Shown here: positions 20,897-30,624 of the stretch, piece by piece
Layout: each line of letters starts with the position of its first letter
How positions within the stretch are numbered: position 1 is the stretch's first letter
Notes under the pieces: generated by a model
The model's database searches: none
What the model saw: the letters and a program-made list of their open reading frames with translations, nothing else
Told to the model about the DNA's origin: nothing
Made by a program: the position numbers and the translations under genes
Assembly (NCBI GenBank): GCA_947243795.1
Contig: OX365935.1
Span: 558,001-622,000, forward strand
Length of the DNA stretch: 64,000 nucleotides
Origin: Saccharomyces uvarum
Taxonomy: Eukaryota > Ascomycota > Saccharomycetes > Saccharomycetales > Saccharomycetaceae
Reading direction: 5' to 3'

Positions 20897-22659
20897 CCAT
20901 GATGAGCTTTATCAACGTTAGTATTCTTATTGGCGTCAGTGTCGACATTGGCATTCACGTCAGCGTCTACTGGAACGAGTGTACTGTCATTACCATTTCC
21001 GTCTGCAATAACATTGATTTTAGTACTTGCTTTGTCATTACCTGGCGCACTTTCCGTATCATTATTACAGTCATCATTATCATTGTCCTCTGTTTCCTTT
21101 TGTTCGACTTCTGGTTCAATCACAACTTCGGGTTTATTACTGCTCTTATTATCTTGTGTGGGTGTTGGGGTTGGGATTTGATTTTGAACTGGCTTCAAGT
21201 TGGATTCATGGATTGGCGGCTGTTGACTACTAATGGAACAGTCATTGTGGTTTAAAAACCTTTGGCGCTTCTCCTTTCTTTCCTTTAATAATTCTTCATG
21301 ATGCTTGGCTGATTCTGCATAATCATGGTCTATATCATCTGGCTTACAATACAATTTGAAATTATCATCAGAATCTCTAGGAGCTTTCCATGGGAATCTT
21401 TTGAGCATCATACAACAGTATATGATCCCAATAGACCATATATCGACGCATTGAGGATCATATGATTTCGTAGAAGTGATCACTTCTGGCGCCAAATAAG
21501 GATCACTACCCACGATCCCGTGGGCCATTGTTACGCCATCTTCAAAAGGATATCTAAATACAACAGCACTACCAAAATCGATTAACTTCAAAATCCCCTG
21601 AGAAGTCATGACACAATTGTCTAGTTTCAAATCTCTGTGTGCTAGACCCATGGAATGTAAATATTTCACACCTTCGGTCAATTGTTTCAAACAGCAATTG
21701 ATCTCGCCACGAGACATTTTACCCGTCATGACGACCGCAAAGAAATCAATCGGACAATATTCCATAACTTCATAGTACTTGTTTTGTTTGGAATCAGAGA
21801 AAACGTCAACGGTTTCGATCACGTTCGGATGATGTAGTGTGGAACCTATGCAAAATTCCGCGGTACATTTCTTGGCATAATCTTTGACACTTTCATTTGG
21901 TTTTCTTGGTCTAAATTCCTTAACGGCAAAAGTGGCACCGTCAGTGGGTCTCACGAGAACTTTAACGGACCCACCCGCACCGGAACCCAGCAGCTTACCC
22001 AATTTCCCGTACTTCTGGGCCAAGATACAATCATCATGATAGATGTTAATATTATTTGACAAAGACAAGATGGAATCTGAGCTTGGCGGTATAGCAGATT
22101 GGGTGTGGGCGTAGTGATCCGTAAAACCATGGGGATGCTGAGCGCGATAATGGTTATTTAAGTTGACTGTAGAAGTCGATTTGGATGGCGGTGGGGAATG
22201 AGTGCTATTTTTTTTTGAACGCAGTTGGGACATGGATAGTTTTTTATTTACAGAGGGTCTAAAAAATCTTTTCAATTCTGCCATGGAGTGAGTTTGTTTC
22301 GGTGATGCTGGAGAAGTGTAGTCATGGAGTGCGTGAGAGACATTATGGTGGTGGTTTGTTTCGTTATTAGTATTATTATTGTTTGTGGAAATTGTAGTTG
22401 TGTTCGTATGACTATGGGAACTGTTGTTGATGTTTGATGTGGTGTAGTTGTAGTTGGTGGTAGTTGTGGTAGATTTCATCGAATCTGTAGATTTTTCGCT
22501 TCTTAATGAGTCATTACTCTGCTTTCTACCAATGAAATTTAAGAAAGATTTAGAGCTTCTAATTAACTGCGGCGGGTTATTAGAAGACGAATTGTCACGG
22601 TCATGATGGTGGTCGTTGTGATGACCGTGGAAGGGATTTCTTGACAATAGGTTCGGCAT
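20524..22659 (-). CDS. HRK1: Hrk1, Ser/Thr protein kinase (plasma-membrane H+-ATPase regulator)
   Basis: Hrk1 is a fungal-specific kinase of the Npr1/Hal5 group, implicated in glucose activation of the proton pump Pma1. In the 711-residue protein, residues 1-210 are disordered and rich in Asn, His, Ser and Thr. The kinase domain runs from about 217 with Gly-loop GSGAGGSV (225-232), Lys247 of FAVK, HRDLKLDN at 342-349, DFG at 361-363 and APE at 390-392. All catalytic residues are present. The domain is interrupted near its C-terminal end by a long insert with a 17-Gln run. It is shorter than the 759 residues I recall for S. cerevisiae, as low-complexity variation would explain. Confidence 0.95.
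20845..20895 (-). repeat. Polyglutamine tract in HRK1
   Basis: Seventeen consecutive Gln codons, sixteen CAA and one CAG, lie in the insert near the end of the Hrk1 kinase domain, flanked by His pairs. A nearly pure CAA tract of this length is expected to vary in length between strains. Confidence 0.95.
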
Positions 22660-23267
22660 GTTTGAACGAAGTACAGCTTGGCCCTATTAGTAGAAGTGTT
22701 GTTTTTATTATTTCAATTTGAAATAATTTTAGCGGTAGTAGCAATAGTAGTCAAAGAGTACTATTTTATGGATTTCTAGCCTGAAATGGGTCTTGAGTCT
22801 GCTGTAGATTGTTCCGTTTGTTTTTTTTTTGCTTTTACGGTTCTCTTTTATGAAAAAGCTGAAAAAGTCCTAAATCTAGAAAATCTTTGCGAGTCTAGAA
22901 AATAGGAGGTGGGGAAGATTTCTAAAGAGTTTTTAAAAAACGGGAAAAGGAAGAGGCCCAAAAATGGAAACCTGTGTGTCTATCTATAGAGAATAAACGA
23001 AACTTTGGTTCCTTTGAGAAAAAGACGTTAAATGGACGGAAACTGTCTTGTGCTTGCTCACTTAGGAATAATTGTATAATGGCCCTTTATGCTGAATTTC
23101 ACTTTACCTCTCGTGCGAATTTGTTGAAGTGGAATATATAGCCAAATAGATCTAGGCGAAGAAAAAGAAAAGGGGCGAGCGACGTAGGGGTCAGGCGGTA
23201 GAGTAAGCACTTGTTGGCGATATAATAGGCAAAAGAGCTGATGCGAGAGTACGGCAAACAGAAGAGC

Positions 23268-23291
23268 AGAGAGAGAGAGAGAGAGAGAGAG
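23268..23291 (+). repeat. AG dinucleotide microsatellite, 12 units
   Basis: Twelve uninterrupted AG units lie in the HRK1 promoter-side interval. The tract is purine-only on one strand. Confidence 0.95.
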
Positions 23292-23423
23292 GCTACGTTT
23301 GTTGACGGATATATGAATCAAGACACACGTCTGTTTTGTACACTAAGCAGAGGCCAGGCGTATGTTTGTGATTAATGGATCAACGACACGGTAGCGAATA
23401 AGCACTATTGGAAAAAAAAAAAC

Positions 23424-23447
23424 CACACACACGCATGCGCGCACACA
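23424..23447. repeat. Alternating purine-pyrimidine tract, 24 bp
   Basis: Positions 23424-23447 alternate pyrimidine and purine without a break: CA repeats flanking a central CGCATGCGCGC. Such tracts favour left-handed Z-DNA under negative supercoiling. It lies in the intergenic region upstream of HRK1. Confidence 0.85.
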
Positions 23448-24203
23448 AAAAAAAGCACAGGCGAGGTAGTAGTAGTGCCGAGATAACTAGGCACACGCGA
23501 CTGCTGTGCGAGATAGTAAGAGACCCTTCCCATAAACCGCTCGGATAAACCGATTTCACCCTTTAGCGTGCCACGGATTACACGCGGGGATCCGGCGGCA
23601 CCAGTCACGGTCCGTCCCGTCCGCGTGCTTTTTTTTAATTAAAATGGCTCCATGCCGTTTTAAGCTTGCCTTTTGTTCCGGCTTCTAGAAAACTTGGAAA
23701 ACAAAAAACCGAAATAAACAACAAAAAATGTTTGATTCATGCCGGCCCGCTTTTTTCTACTTTCTGTTTTTTTCCCGCGTAGCAGCCGTGGAGTACCCGG
23801 ACGGTAGCTATGGTAACGGCAGCGTAAGGGTGGATAACATAAGTGGGTCGTTATATTTCTGTATTCTTGGTAAGGTACACGGTTGGGGTGCCAGCACGAC
23901 CTCCTGAATGAAGTGTGAAGGGCCTGCATTTGGTTTCTGAGACTGTTGCACTCCCTCTTGTGGGGCCCTTGAAGCTTGCGCTGTGGGATGTGGGTGTTTT
24001 GAAATTTTTTGTTGATGTAAATCGTGCATATTGTTTGCACTTGTTTCTTTTTATTTGGCAAACGTATACGTAATATTGGGCACTATCGTCCCTAATAGTC
24101 ATTGGTAAATCAGTTAGACCCCACTCCCAATTGCAGATATTTGTATTTATGTATAGATAGATATCTATATATATAAAGACAAAAACAGAAACAGCACAAG
24201 ATT

Positions 24204-25691
24204 ATGACCCATTGGCAGCAGCAGCTACCCTTGACAGATACACAAAAGAATGAACTCGATAAAAGCGTGTTGCGATATCTGAACTGGAACTACAAGCAAA
24301 CAGTGCAGCGTGACCGTGGTCAGGACTACGAGAGTATTCGGAGCACCATCGTAACTCTGTCTAAGTTTTTGTTAGAACCCGTGGACCAGCAGGAATTCTC
24401 AAACGACGACAGCAACAACCCCGACAACGAAGGTGTAATGGATGTTGATGAATTACTATTGCCAAGGAAATGGAACTCCATCGTCAGATTGCAGCGGAAA
24501 ATTATTGACTTGGAACAAAACACAGAGGCTCTTGTATCCCAGATTAACGATTTGAGCTCCCAAGTGGCAGAGCTATCACAATCAATGCCTCTCGCTAGTA
24601 CTGGCGCTAGTGCTGCAAACGTTTTGAAATGGGTACCGAAAAACTCACCAAACTATTCGATCAATGTCGAATCGTCCATTACATCCATAAAGTTGCATCC
24701 TAATTTACCGATAGTGTTCGTAGCCACAGACCATGGCAAACTATACGCATTCGATCTATTGAACTACTCCATCCCTTTGGCGTCTTTACAAACTCACACA
24801 AAGGCAATAACTTCCATCGACGTGTTGTTCACTAATTTTACAAATTCTAACACTAAAAACCACCTACTGGTGGCTACTGCATCTAAAGATCTGCAAATCC
24901 ATGTTTTCAAATGGATCTCCAACGAATGCAAATTTCAGCAAATCAGGACACTACTAGGTCACGAACACATCATCTCCGCAGTGAAGATTTGGCAGAAAAA
25001 CAATGATATATTCATTGCATCCTGCTCCAGAGACCAAACTGTTAAGGTTTGGGACTTCCACAACGGCTGGTCACTGAAATCATTTCAGCCGCATTCCCAA
25101 TGGGTACGGTCCATAGACGTTCTGGGCGACTATATCATCTCCGGGTCCCATGACACTACATTAAGATTGACACATTGGCCGTCCGGCAATGGTCTCAGCG
25201 TGGGCACAGGTCACGAATTTCCCATCGAAAAAGTGAAATTTATCCGTTTCATTGAAGACCCGGCAAATACAAGATTCAGAACTCCATCGACAGCCCAATA
25301 CGAGAGCTGGGGGGTTCAGTATTGCGTTTCTGCGTCAAGAGACAGAACGATAAAAATTTGGGAAATACCTCTGCCCAGATTAATGGCGCATAGAGCACCC
25401 ATACCGAATCCCACAAATTCGAATTTTAAATGCCTTCTAACGCTAAACGGCCATCTTTCATGGGTCAGAGACATTTGCATTCGTGGTCAGTACTTGTTTT
25501 CTTGTGGTGATGATAAATCTGTTAGATGTTGGGATTTAAACACCGGGCAATGTTTACATTCTTGGAACGATTTGCATGCAGGGTTCATTAACTGTCTGGA
25601 CATGGATGTAGACTACGACCCCAATATATTACCAAGACAAATAATGGTTACTGGTGGGTTAGATGGTAAGTCTAGCGTCTTTATGAGGTAA
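24204..25691 (+). CDS. PAC1: Pac1, LIS1 homolog in the dynein pathway
   Basis: Pac1 is yeast LIS1, which binds the dynein motor domain at microtubule plus ends and promotes dynein delivery to the cortex for spindle positioning. The 495-residue protein has an N-terminal LisH dimerization motif (about 8-41), a short coiled coil (about 90-120) and a C-terminal beta-propeller with about seven WD40 repeats, for example the TVKVWD, TIKIWE and SVRCWD ends. The length matches S. cerevisiae within one residue. The ATG at 24204 follows a TATATATATAAAG run about 30 bp upstream. It is convergent with VPH1. Confidence 0.96.
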   Translation: MTHWQQQLPLTDTQKNELDKSVLRYLNWNYKQTVQRDRGQDYESIRSTIVTLSKFLLEPVDQQEFSNDDSNNPDNEGVMDVDELLLPRKWNSIVRLQRKIIDLEQNTEALVSQINDLSSQVAELSQSMPLASTGASAANVLKWVPKNSPNYSINVESSITSIKLHPNLPIVFVATDHGKLYAFDLLNYSIPLASLQTHTKAITSIDVLFTNFTNSNTKNHLLVATASKDLQIHVFKWISNECKFQQIRTLLGHEHIISAVKIWQKNNDIFIASCSRDQTVKVWDFHNGWSLKSFQPHSQWVRSIDVLGDYIISGSHDTTLRLTHWPSGNGLSVGTGHEFPIEKVKFIRFIEDPANTRFRTPSTAQYESWGVQYCVSASRDRTIKIWEIPLPRLMAHRAPIPNPTNSNFKCLLTLNGHLSWVRDICIRGQYLFSCGDDKSVRCWDLNTGQCLHSWNDLHAGFINCLDMDVDYDPNILPRQIMVTGGLDGKSSVFMR

Positions 25692-25720
25692 TGTCAGTTT
25701 TTCCCTTTTTTCTTTTTTTC

Positions 25721-25742
25721 TTTTTTTTTTTTTTTTTTTTTT
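25721..25742 (+). repeat. Homopolymer T tract, 22 bp
   Basis: Twenty-two consecutive T residues lie between the convergent 3' ends of PAC1 and VPH1, preceded by further T-rich sequence from about 25697. It is probably part of the PAC1 3' region. Confidence 0.95.
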
Positions 25743-25855
25743 GGCTGGAGTGTTTTTAAAATACTTACTAAATTAGTACTAATAGTATATAATAAAAAGT
25801 ACTTATGACTTAGTCAGGTATTTATTTAACTTTTCGCTTTTAAAGTCTTTAACCC

Positions 25856-28384
25856 TTAGCTTGAAGCGAGGGCAGTAGAACTGGCACTAGCAACAGCTAC
25901 CTCCATATCCTTGTACTCGAATGTAAATGGTTCATATGGTAAACCTTCACCCACGAAAAATTTGGACATAGATTCAACCCAGTGTAAACGTAAGGAATGT
26001 AACATGGCAGATGTACCTTCCATCAAAACTAGAACCGCGCAAGTTAATGCGAACCACATGGCGAAAAGTGCGACTGTCATAAACACACCCAAAAATCCTC
26101 TAAAGCCAAAAGCAATTTGAATTGTCATTGTCCATAAAACACTTGACAATTGCGCATGTGCTAATGACAAAGCCCATAGACGTAAATAGGATGCTGTATG
26201 TGAGACACAGTTCAAACAGAATTCAATAGTATGAATAACTTGATGGATCATAATATCGCCGAAGTCCTGGCCATGAGAACCAGCGTCAGATTCTTCCTCT
26301 TCAGCATCATCAGCGTCCATTGTGGAAATTAAATCTTGTGCCTCTAAGTCTTCTGAACTAGCATTTGCTTCGGTTGAAGCTAATGGCTGGTGCGATTTCT
26401 TTTTTTGCGAGAATTTGAAATGTAAAGGTTTCACCAATAGTAACCAAGGGATACAAATCAAGGCCATTAGTAACAAAAACACTTGGACCTTTGCTTGGTG
26501 AGGGTATAATTCATCATCAATGGTTCCTGGTGATAAAAACATGTTGATCAACATATTCAATAAGCCAGGTGCGGCCTTCCCATCTTTGACCCAGTCAATG
26601 GCCCATTTGTAAACGATACAAACGGAAAGATAACCGAAAATACCTTGCATAAATAATAAACCAGGAATAAAGTTACCAATAATGTCAATCATGGAATCAA
26701 AGTAGAGATGGTTTGCCAATGAAAAGAAATAGGAATATGTCATATGAATGAACCCCATTAAAATTGATAATTTCATCTTGTATGAATTTGAAAACAACAA
26801 AGCATTTTCAGTTCCATGCCAAGCCCAATCTAAACCAATAGGGTATGTTCCGACAGAAGTAGCGGTGATACTCTCACCTCTCTTCCAATGATCAGGCCAT
26901 TTCCAACCTGACTTGAATACGGTCAACGTCTTGGAGAAGACATCGTTGTAAAGGAAACCAGTATACATAGAAAAGCCACCCATCAACAAAATAATATATC
27001 TACCTGTAAAAGCCATGTCAAAGATTTCACCTCTTTTCATTTTGTTAATTTTCTTTTCACTTAAAACAAGAGCTAATGCGGCCAAAAACATCAAGAACCC
27101 GTGACCAATATCACCAAACATGATAGCAAACATGAATGGGAAAGTGACGATTGTGGGTAAACCGGCATTAATTTCTCTGTATTGCGCAATACCGTAACAG
27201 TCACAGATACTTTGGAAACCAGCAGTAAACTTGTTGGTTCTGTGGAAAGTAGGTGGTGTATGGTTGGTATCCAAGACTTGGATGATGGATGGCACATCAA
27301 TACCCAATCTTGAAATCATTTCACCAAGACGAGCTTGCAAAGTGGCCAATTCATCCTTTGGAATCCAACCTTCAGCAATTAAAATTTTTCTGTTCGTATC
27401 AAAGTTAGATTTGTTCAAAATTTCAAAAACGGACTTTTCACGAGTAATGTCCTGGAACCAAGAGTCCAATTCCTTCGCAATAGCATACAATTCGCTTTCT
27501 AAAGTAGTGGAAGTGGTTTTCAAAACCGTGTACAAATCACTCAAACTCTTGTTGACTTTCATCAATTGTTGTGCTCTACCTTCATTGGAAGAGTCAACTT
27601 CGTACAAATTGGCATCTAAAGATTCTGCAATTTTTCTAATTCTTTTGATGATTAGGTCACCGTGAGAGAAAATAATAAAGGCATTCTTTTGCTTATATTC
27701 TTTGGTCTTGGCATCATACACAGGTTCTTCGATTTCAACAGTTTTGAAGAAAAGGTTACCTCTTAGAACTCTCCAAAGAATTTGTTCTAAAGTTGCAACT
27801 TTCTCTCTTGAGATTACACCAGTAACATAATTGACAGATGCACCAATGGCAGCCGCAATGTTTTCTCCATTGGCGTCAATCATGTCTTCATCCATATAGG
27901 AAGTGCTGTCGATATTGTCACCCTTTAAGAAGAACTCGTCTCCTGATTGCAAAATAAAGCGGTATTGTTCCAAATCGTTTTTTTGCAGTTCAATTTGGTT
28001 AGTTGCGTCCTCCATTTGTATCAATCTTTCTTCCAAATAAGAGGCATTTTGAACATAATCGTCTATCACAGAACCGCTTGGTGGAGCGTACAATTCACCG
28101 GAGCCGTCCAAATACTTGTCCGTGTCTCCCTCATAAAGCTTTATGTCGTGCTTACTCAAAAGAGAATAGAAGTAACGATACTGTCTTTCAACGTTATCAA
28201 GTCTTCTAATTTCGTTAACGAAAGTCCTTTGAAATGCACGCACTTTAGAATTCAAATCACGGAATTGCACTAGGCCCACTTGCCCTAAAGTGTAGGCAGA
28301 GTCCCTTGAGATTTCTTGAGGAATATAGAACTGGACCAAAGCCATTTCAGCAGAGCGAAAAATCGCTTCCTCCTTCTCAGACAT
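25856..28384 (-). CDS. VPH1: Vph1, vacuolar V-ATPase subunit a
   Basis: Vph1 is the vacuole-specific a subunit of the Vo sector of the proton-pumping V-ATPase; its paralog Stv1 serves Golgi and endosome. The ATG at 28384 (MSEKEEAIFRSAEMALVQF) gives 842 residues; 16 further open codons upstream have no ATG. The N-terminal 400 residues form the cytosolic domain that contacts the V1 stalks. The C-terminal half has eight membrane segments, including LRLWALSLAHAQLS, whose arginine is Arg735, the residue essential for proton transfer. A charged loop rich in Asp/Glu precedes this segment. It is highly conserved. Confidence 0.98.
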   Translation of the reverse strand: MSEKEEAIFRSAEMALVQFYIPQEISRDSAYTLGQVGLVQFRDLNSKVRAFQRTFVNEIRRLDNVERQYRYFYSLLSKHDIKLYEGDTDKYLDGSGELYAPPSGSVIDDYVQNASYLEERLIQMEDATNQIELQKNDLEQYRFILQSGDEFFLKGDNIDSTSYMDEDMIDANGENIAAAIGASVNYVTGVISREKVATLEQILWRVLRGNLFFKTVEIEEPVYDAKTKEYKQKNAFIIFSHGDLIIKRIRKIAESLDANLYEVDSSNEGRAQQLMKVNKSLSDLYTVLKTTSTTLESELYAIAKELDSWFQDITREKSVFEILNKSNFDTNRKILIAEGWIPKDELATLQARLGEMISRLGIDVPSIIQVLDTNHTPPTFHRTNKFTAGFQSICDCYGIAQYREINAGLPTIVTFPFMFAIMFGDIGHGFLMFLAALALVLSEKKINKMKRGEIFDMAFTGRYIILLMGGFSMYTGFLYNDVFSKTLTVFKSGWKWPDHWKRGESITATSVGTYPIGLDWAWHGTENALLFSNSYKMKLSILMGFIHMTYSYFFSLANHLYFDSMIDIIGNFIPGLLFMQGIFGYLSVCIVYKWAIDWVKDGKAAPGLLNMLINMFLSPGTIDDELYPHQAKVQVFLLLMALICIPWLLLVKPLHFKFSQKKKSHQPLASTEANASSEDLEAQDLISTMDADDAEEEESDAGSHGQDFGDIMIHQVIHTIEFCLNCVSHTASYLRLWALSLAHAQLSSVLWTMTIQIAFGFRGFLGVFMTVALFAMWFALTCAVLVLMEGTSAMLHSLRLHWVESMSKFFVGEGLPYEPFTFEYKDMEVAVASASSTALASS

Positions 28385-28846
28385 TTTTTTTCCCTTGTGT
28401 TGTTGGTACGAATGTGTTTCTCTTCGATTCAAATGAATGGGGATTCAAATGCTTGACCTCTATTGTAGTATTAAAAAAGATAAAAACTAGCAAATGCACT
28501 CAGTTAACCCACTAAGCAAATACAATTATTGAAATACAAAGGCTGTAGACTTGTGTTGTCCTTTATTGTTTGTAACCTCTGAAAGGGTTGCAACCGGAAA
28601 AAAGGTTTTCATATCAGGTTATCTGAGTTTCTTTTTTTCTTTTTCTTCTGTTTGCCCATTTTTTTGACGGGAAAGTTCGTACCTGGTGATAATGAGTCCT
28701 CGTGACGTTAATTTAGTGCGGTAATAACAATAACAGTCCTACAGTAGTAGTCATCTGTATATTTGTTTCTATATATATTATTTAGTTGTTTATTTATTTG
28801 TTATTTGGTATTCGGTTTATAATTATGTTGTCTAGTTCCTTCAGCT
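28385..28846. other. VPH1 upstream / FSF1 downstream interval
   Basis: The 462-bp stretch holds the VPH1 promoter and the FSF1 3' end, both genes being on the minus strand. It contains T-rich tracts at 28628-28663 and TA-rich sequence near the FSF1 stop. I saw no gene. Confidence 0.6.
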
Positions 28847-29830
28847 CTAAATACCTCTATTGAAGTAAACTTTTTCAATTGGCTTCCCGTCCTTGTCCTT
28901 CTTGTCGTGTAATTCGGGCTCCAGTTTGTTCAAATGGATCGCTTGTCTTTGGGGGAAAATACCTAACGCAAAAGGCAGGGCGGAAAACATGGTGACTGAA
29001 ATCAACGCCAGGTTAGCCAAAGTTTGCACTCCAAGGGACTTGCCTTTCAAAACACCGCGTTGTAGTCTAACCAAAAGCAAAGGCGGAATGACCATTGTTG
29101 GAGTAGCGTTGATGACCCTGCTCAAAGCGGTCTCCCCCACCGCCATGAAGGCAGCCTTCTTCGATTTTCCGACCTCATCGCCGTTTGCGTCGAACACAGA
29201 GATACCCTTTCTGATTTCGTTACCTCTCATCAGAAAGACGTTAACAATACCGGCACTCACGACGGCGGCAAAGGGCACCAGACGGCCCATGATCAATCTA
29301 GAATGTGGGGAGATGTTTTTCAACTTGGGCACTAGATTGTTCAACCCGAGTGCCACACCACACGACGCAGTCACTGCGGCGGCGTAGTTGGTGAGCAATT
29401 GGGACGTCGACATGGGGTGCGACTTGTTGGCGTTCGCAGAATTAACGGCGACGTTCAACGACTGGTTCGCCCACTGCCAGAACACGGTCCCTGCCGTACC
29501 CAAACCAGGGGTCAACATACCCACGGTGACCACCAGGTTGGACAGCACGTTGGAGGACATACGGAAGGGCAGAAGAACTGTCTCGCCTGTGTCCGGATGC
29601 ACGGTGGAGTCCAGCTGCTTCTTGGCGCGCCAGAACTCCGGCGTGGTCTCTTTCAACTCCCCATGGCGGTACGCACTGATGATCTCCTTGGCGTGGGCCA
29701 AGTCCTTCTCACTGGTGAGCAACATGGTGGGATCGGAGATTCCTGCACAATGGCGGATTCTTCCCCAGTACGTGGAAAGGTCATAGCGGGATGCGGGCAA
29801 TTCGATGGGCCCCGGGACTGATGATGCCAT
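28847..29830 (-). CDS. FSF1: Fsf1, sideroflexin family mitochondrial carrier
   Basis: Fsf1 is the yeast sideroflexin, a mitochondrial inner-membrane protein; animal members transport serine, and the yeast substrate is less certain. The 327-residue protein carries the family signature HPDTGE at 78-83 and about five hydrophobic segments from residue 95 on. It has no cleavable presequence, as usual in this family. The length equals the S. cerevisiae protein. The coding region is unusually GC-rich for this window, especially in its 5' half. It is divergent from snR8 and YTM1. Confidence 0.96.
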   Translation of the reverse strand: MASSVPGPIELPASRYDLSTYWGRIRHCAGISDPTMLLTSEKDLAHAKEIISAYRHGELKETTPEFWRAKKQLDSTVHPDTGETVLLPFRMSSNVLSNLVVTVGMLTPGLGTAGTVFWQWANQSLNVAVNSANANKSHPMSTSQLLTNYAAAVTASCGVALGLNNLVPKLKNISPHSRLIMGRLVPFAAVVSAGIVNVFLMRGNEIRKGISVFDANGDEVGKSKKAAFMAVGETALSRVINATPTMVIPPLLLVRLQRGVLKGKSLGVQTLANLALISVTMFSALPFALGIFPQRQAIHLNKLEPELHDKKDKDGKPIEKVYFNRGI

Positions 29831-30038
29831 TTCGGTCTGTGCTGATTGTTTTCTGCTTTGATAGTGTGCGGTCTTTGATTTGCAAGTCCAGTGAGCAAAC
29901 AGTGTTCAAGACTGCAAACTATCTGCGAAGACCTAACAAACGCTTCTTCGATTACCCCAAGCTGGCCGCAGTGGTCCGGTACCGGTAGACGGCGCCAAAG
30001 AGAAAAGTTTTTTTTCTCGCCTCGAGCCTCTGGCCCAG

Positions 30039-30046
30039 TATAAAAG
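30039..30046 (+). promoter_or_regulatory. TATA box of the snR8 gene
   Basis: TATAAAAG at 30039-30046 lies about 90 bp upstream of the estimated 5' end of snR8 on the same strand, a normal TATA-to-start distance in Saccharomyces. No other plus-strand gene begins within 500 bp. Confidence 0.6.
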
Positions 30047-30130
30047 GCGCGGACCCAGCAGGTATTTCCCATCATCTATTCCATTTAATTCTTGTGTTAA
30101 GCTTTGGTCTTGGTTTGAAAAAGGGCATGA

Positions 30131-30320
30131 TACATATTAAAAATGCATTCTATTCACTGTGCCATCTATATTACATCCGTAGGTGATCAGAGGGGAAAAG
30201 AAGAGCTAGAGCAACTCCCACACTCGTGAGCGTCCTCATACTGTTCTGGGTGCTTCTCACAGGTGCTTCTTTTAGCACCTCCCATTGGCCCAGATCGGTA
30301 GCTGCGCAAGCGAGATATCC
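30131..30320 (+). ncRNA. SNR8: snR8, H/ACA box snoRNA (ends approximate)
   Basis: snR8 guides pseudouridylation of 25S rRNA at U960 and U986 in S. cerevisiae, and its gene lies in this same interval. The H box is AGAGCA (30208-30213). The 5' hairpin pocket offers CTATTC (30150-30155) and GGGAAA (30193-30198) to the sequence flanking U960, and the latter starts 15 nt before the H box. The 3' pocket offers CCTCATA (30234-30240) and GCTG (30301-30304) to the sequence flanking U986. The right half begins 14 nt before ATA (30315-30317), which stands where ACA is expected. The lower 3' stem pairs CTCG with CGAG. The rRNA contexts are from memory, and the 5' end is estimated from the known RNA length. 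Confidence 0.65.
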
Positions 30321-30447
30321 TTTTTTATCTGTCTATATTTAGTCGTAGTGTATTCCTTCGGTCTTTTCGACTGACTCCATTACTTGGTACTGCCGCTGTC
30401 GTAATGGGCGCTAGTATTGAATTCTTTTTCAATTTTTTACTTGTGGG

Positions 30448-30500
30448 TTACCCGGCCGGACCTTGGAAAAATTTTGAAAAATTTTCGAAGTGCTCATCGC
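30448..30500 (+). promoter_or_regulatory. Reb1 site, double RRPE and PAC upstream of YTM1
   Basis: TTACCCG (30448-30454) matches Reb1. Two consecutive GAAAAATTTT elements (30466-30485) match RRPE. CTCATCGC (30493-30500) is the reverse complement of GCGATGAG, a full PAC core. They lie 125-177 bp before the YTM1 ATG. The set is characteristic of ribosome-biogenesis promoters, and YTM1 is such a gene. Confidence 0.8.
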
Positions 30501-30624
30501 AAAGTGAAAGAGCAGTGAAAGGCATAGAGCTCATCTGAGTGTATATATAAAGGCTTAGTGTAGATACGCACGGTGCATAGACTTCTAAAGACTTCTCCAA
30601 GGAAACCATATACACACATTAACT

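Larger units (their letters stand above)
22660..24203. other. Long HRK1-PAC1 divergent intergenic region
   Basis: This 1544-bp stretch separates the HRK1 and PAC1 start codons. It holds an AG dinucleotide repeat (23268-23291), an alternating purine-pyrimidine tract (23424-23447), and T/A runs near both ends. In S. cerevisiae an uncharacterised ORF of about 132 codons, YOR268C, is annotated in this interval. Here three overlapping minus-strand frames are open between about 23660 and 24102. The longest, 133 codons, has no ATG until its 45th codon, and the two ATG-started ones are 83 and 73 codons. I recognise no domain in any of them and do not call a gene. Confidence 0.6.
29831..30624. other. 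FSF1-YTM1 intergenic region containing snR8
   Basis: The 794-bp stretch holds the FSF1 promoter, a TATA-driven H/ACA snoRNA gene (about 30131-30320) and the YTM1 promoter with Reb1, RRPE and PAC motifs. Confidence 0.7.

Noticed and set aside
20758-21255. 165-codon plus-strand open frame opposite HRK1
   Set aside because: It is the mirror of the polyglutamine and low-complexity part of HRK1, giving long leucine runs. It has no independent support.
23660-24061. Calling YOR268C as a gene
   Set aside because: The 133-codon frame starts with TTG and its first ATG is the 45th codon. No domain or coding signal could be seen, so it is described only within the intergenic entry.
30241-30294. snR8 read on the minus strand, with a GGTGCT/AGCACC hairpin followed by AGAACA
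   Set aside because: The minus strand gives a tidy hairpin and an H-box-like motif but no guide matching the expected rRNA targets. The plus strand gives both guide pairs and has the TATA box.
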